From Photorhabdus bodei (GTDB lineage Bacteria; Pseudomonadota; Gammaproteobacteria; Enterobacterales; Enterobacteriaceae), in NCBI RefSeq assembly GCF_003287735.1, contig NZ_NSCM01000008.1:1-64000 (forward strand): 64,000 nt of DNA, written 5' to 3'. Below are positions 63,237 to 64,000 of the stretch, in pieces. The notes under the pieces were generated by a model. That model was not told the origin of the DNA and did not search any database. It worked only from the letters and a program-made list of their open reading frames with translations. Numbering within the stretch: the stretch's first letter is position 1; every line of letters starts with the position of its first letter. Made by a program: the position numbers and the translations under genes.

Positions 63237-64000
63237 TCACTGATTTACCATCAACATGGTAGGCTGCGCTTTTTTTAACACCCAAACCCGACCATAGTGG
63301 TTATAGAAACCTGCCGCTATACCCGCCGCCCCACCAATACCATGATAGATATCGAAATGATGTCCCTTTATCGCCCCACCAACATCCAATGCAACCATCA
63401 GCCGCATCTGGTACTGACCGGTAAATTTACCCTCTCTATCCAACAGAGGTATCTCTGCTAACAGGGTTGTTCCTGGTGGAATAAGCATTTTATCAGCGGC
63501 CACAGAAGCTTTTGCAATTAAAGGAACACCACTCGCACCTCGTACCGGCGCATAGTTTTCAGGTTTAAAGAAAACAAATGATGGATTCTGCTCCAACAGC
63601 TCACGGACTTCTGCCTCACTGTGAGATTCTGTCCATTTACGAATCGCCAGTATAGAGATATCTTCCTGCGCAATTTCTCCGCGCTCAATCAGCAATTTGC
63701 CAATGCTCCGATAAATATGCCCATTCTTACCAGCATAACCCAAAAGAGTCAGTGGCTCACCATCACCAAAATCGACATAACCACTCCCTTGTACCTCCAT
63801 AATATAATTATCAATCAATGAACGACTATAACCAATAATCAGACTGGGGCTAAGAGCGCCATTGTCTATTTCAGTTCGGCTTGGTAAACGGTATTTACTC
63901 TTAGGCGGCATCCGGTACAGAGGATATTTAAATTCCCCCTGTTTAACACGACGAGCTTGTAACACTGGCGTATAGTAGCCGGTAAATTGGACGTTACCGT
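63237..64000 (-). CDS. mltA: Membrane-bound lytic transglycosylase A (5' end outside window)
   Basis: Only the C-terminal 254 codons or so are in the window; the frame is open to the edge (VQFTGYYTPV...). MltA cleaves peptidoglycan with 1,6-anhydro product. PLYRMPPKSKYRLPSRTEI, VQGSGYVDFGDG, YAGKNGHIYRSIGK and the catalytic-aspartate region MVALDVGGAIKGHHFDIYHG are present. The lipoprotein N-terminus is expected beyond 64000. Confidence 0.96.
   Translation of the reverse strand, partial: GNVQFTGYYTPVLQARRVKQGEFKYPLYRMPPKSKYRLPSRTEIDNGALSPSLIIGYSRSLIDNYIMEVQGSGYVDFGDGEPLTLLGYAGKNGHIYRSIGKLLIERGEIAQEDISILAIRKWTESHSEAEVRELLEQNPSFVFFKPENYAPVRGASGVPLIAKASVAADKMLIPPGTTLLAEIPLLDREGKFTGQYQMRLMVALDVGGAIKGHHFDIYHGIGGAAGIAAGFYNHYGRVWVLKKAQPTMLMVNQ

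Overview
The window looks like a chromosomal segment of Photorhabdus (Morganellaceae). The core genes are close relatives of Escherichia coli genes, the base composition is AT-leaning, there are four ERIC elements, and the secreted alkaline metalloprotease operon prtA-inh-prtBCD has the layout described in Photorhabdus. Species cannot be fixed from the sequence alone.

Layout. 1-5650: a complete rRNA operon on the minus strand (16S, tRNA-Glu, 23S, 5S) with P1/P2 promoters and boxA; its 23S gene carries a helix-25 intervening sequence of about 125 nt. 5653-13435: gmhB, the methionine transporter metNIQ behind MetJ boxes, rcsF-trmO, proS, nlpE and rof. 13468-34721, all minus strand: the envelope, lipid and translation block rpsB-tsf-pyrH-frr-dxr-uppS-cdsA-rseP-bamA-skp-lpxD-fabZ-lpxA-lpxB-rnhB-dnaE-accA, then tilS. 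35153-40651, plus strand: map, a dead IS605-type tnpB remnant, glnD, dapD and yaeH. 40709-45620: the yqcC-truC-yqcA operon, split by a 3.3-kb accessory insertion. 45716-46141: the CsrB regulatory RNA. 46142-50001: syd, queF, ppnN, xni. 49998-56460: prtA, its inhibitor gene and a type I secretion system. 57613-64000: rlmM, ygdD, gcvA with the divergent GcvB sRNA, csdA-csdE, tcdA and the 3' part of mltA.

The most unusual part is the insertion in truC (about 41230-44557). The lost C-terminal coding tail of TruC is still readable next to yqcA, and an imperfect 33-bp repeat marks both borders. Inside are decaying pieces: a 12-helix MFS-type permease gene interrupted by an ERIC element (in-silico removal restores one frame of 398 codons), a 58-residue orphan peptide ORF, the N-terminal stub of a 2-oxoglutarate/Fe(II) oxygenase resembling amino-acid hydroxylases, and the C-terminal third of a group II intron maturase. 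Two of the ERIC copies here are identical 127-bp inverted repeats 1.42 kb apart. This reads as the fossil of a small specialised-metabolite or peptide locus, not as an intact new system.

How the genes work together: lpx, bamA, skp, rseP, cdsA, uppS and dxr build the outer membrane and the undecaprenyl carrier. nlpE and rcsF are envelope-stress sensors. CsrB and GcvB are global RNA regulators. PrtB, PrtC and PrtD export PrtA while Inh protects the periplasm. CsdA, CsdE and TcdA form a sulfur-transfer and t6A-cyclisation module.
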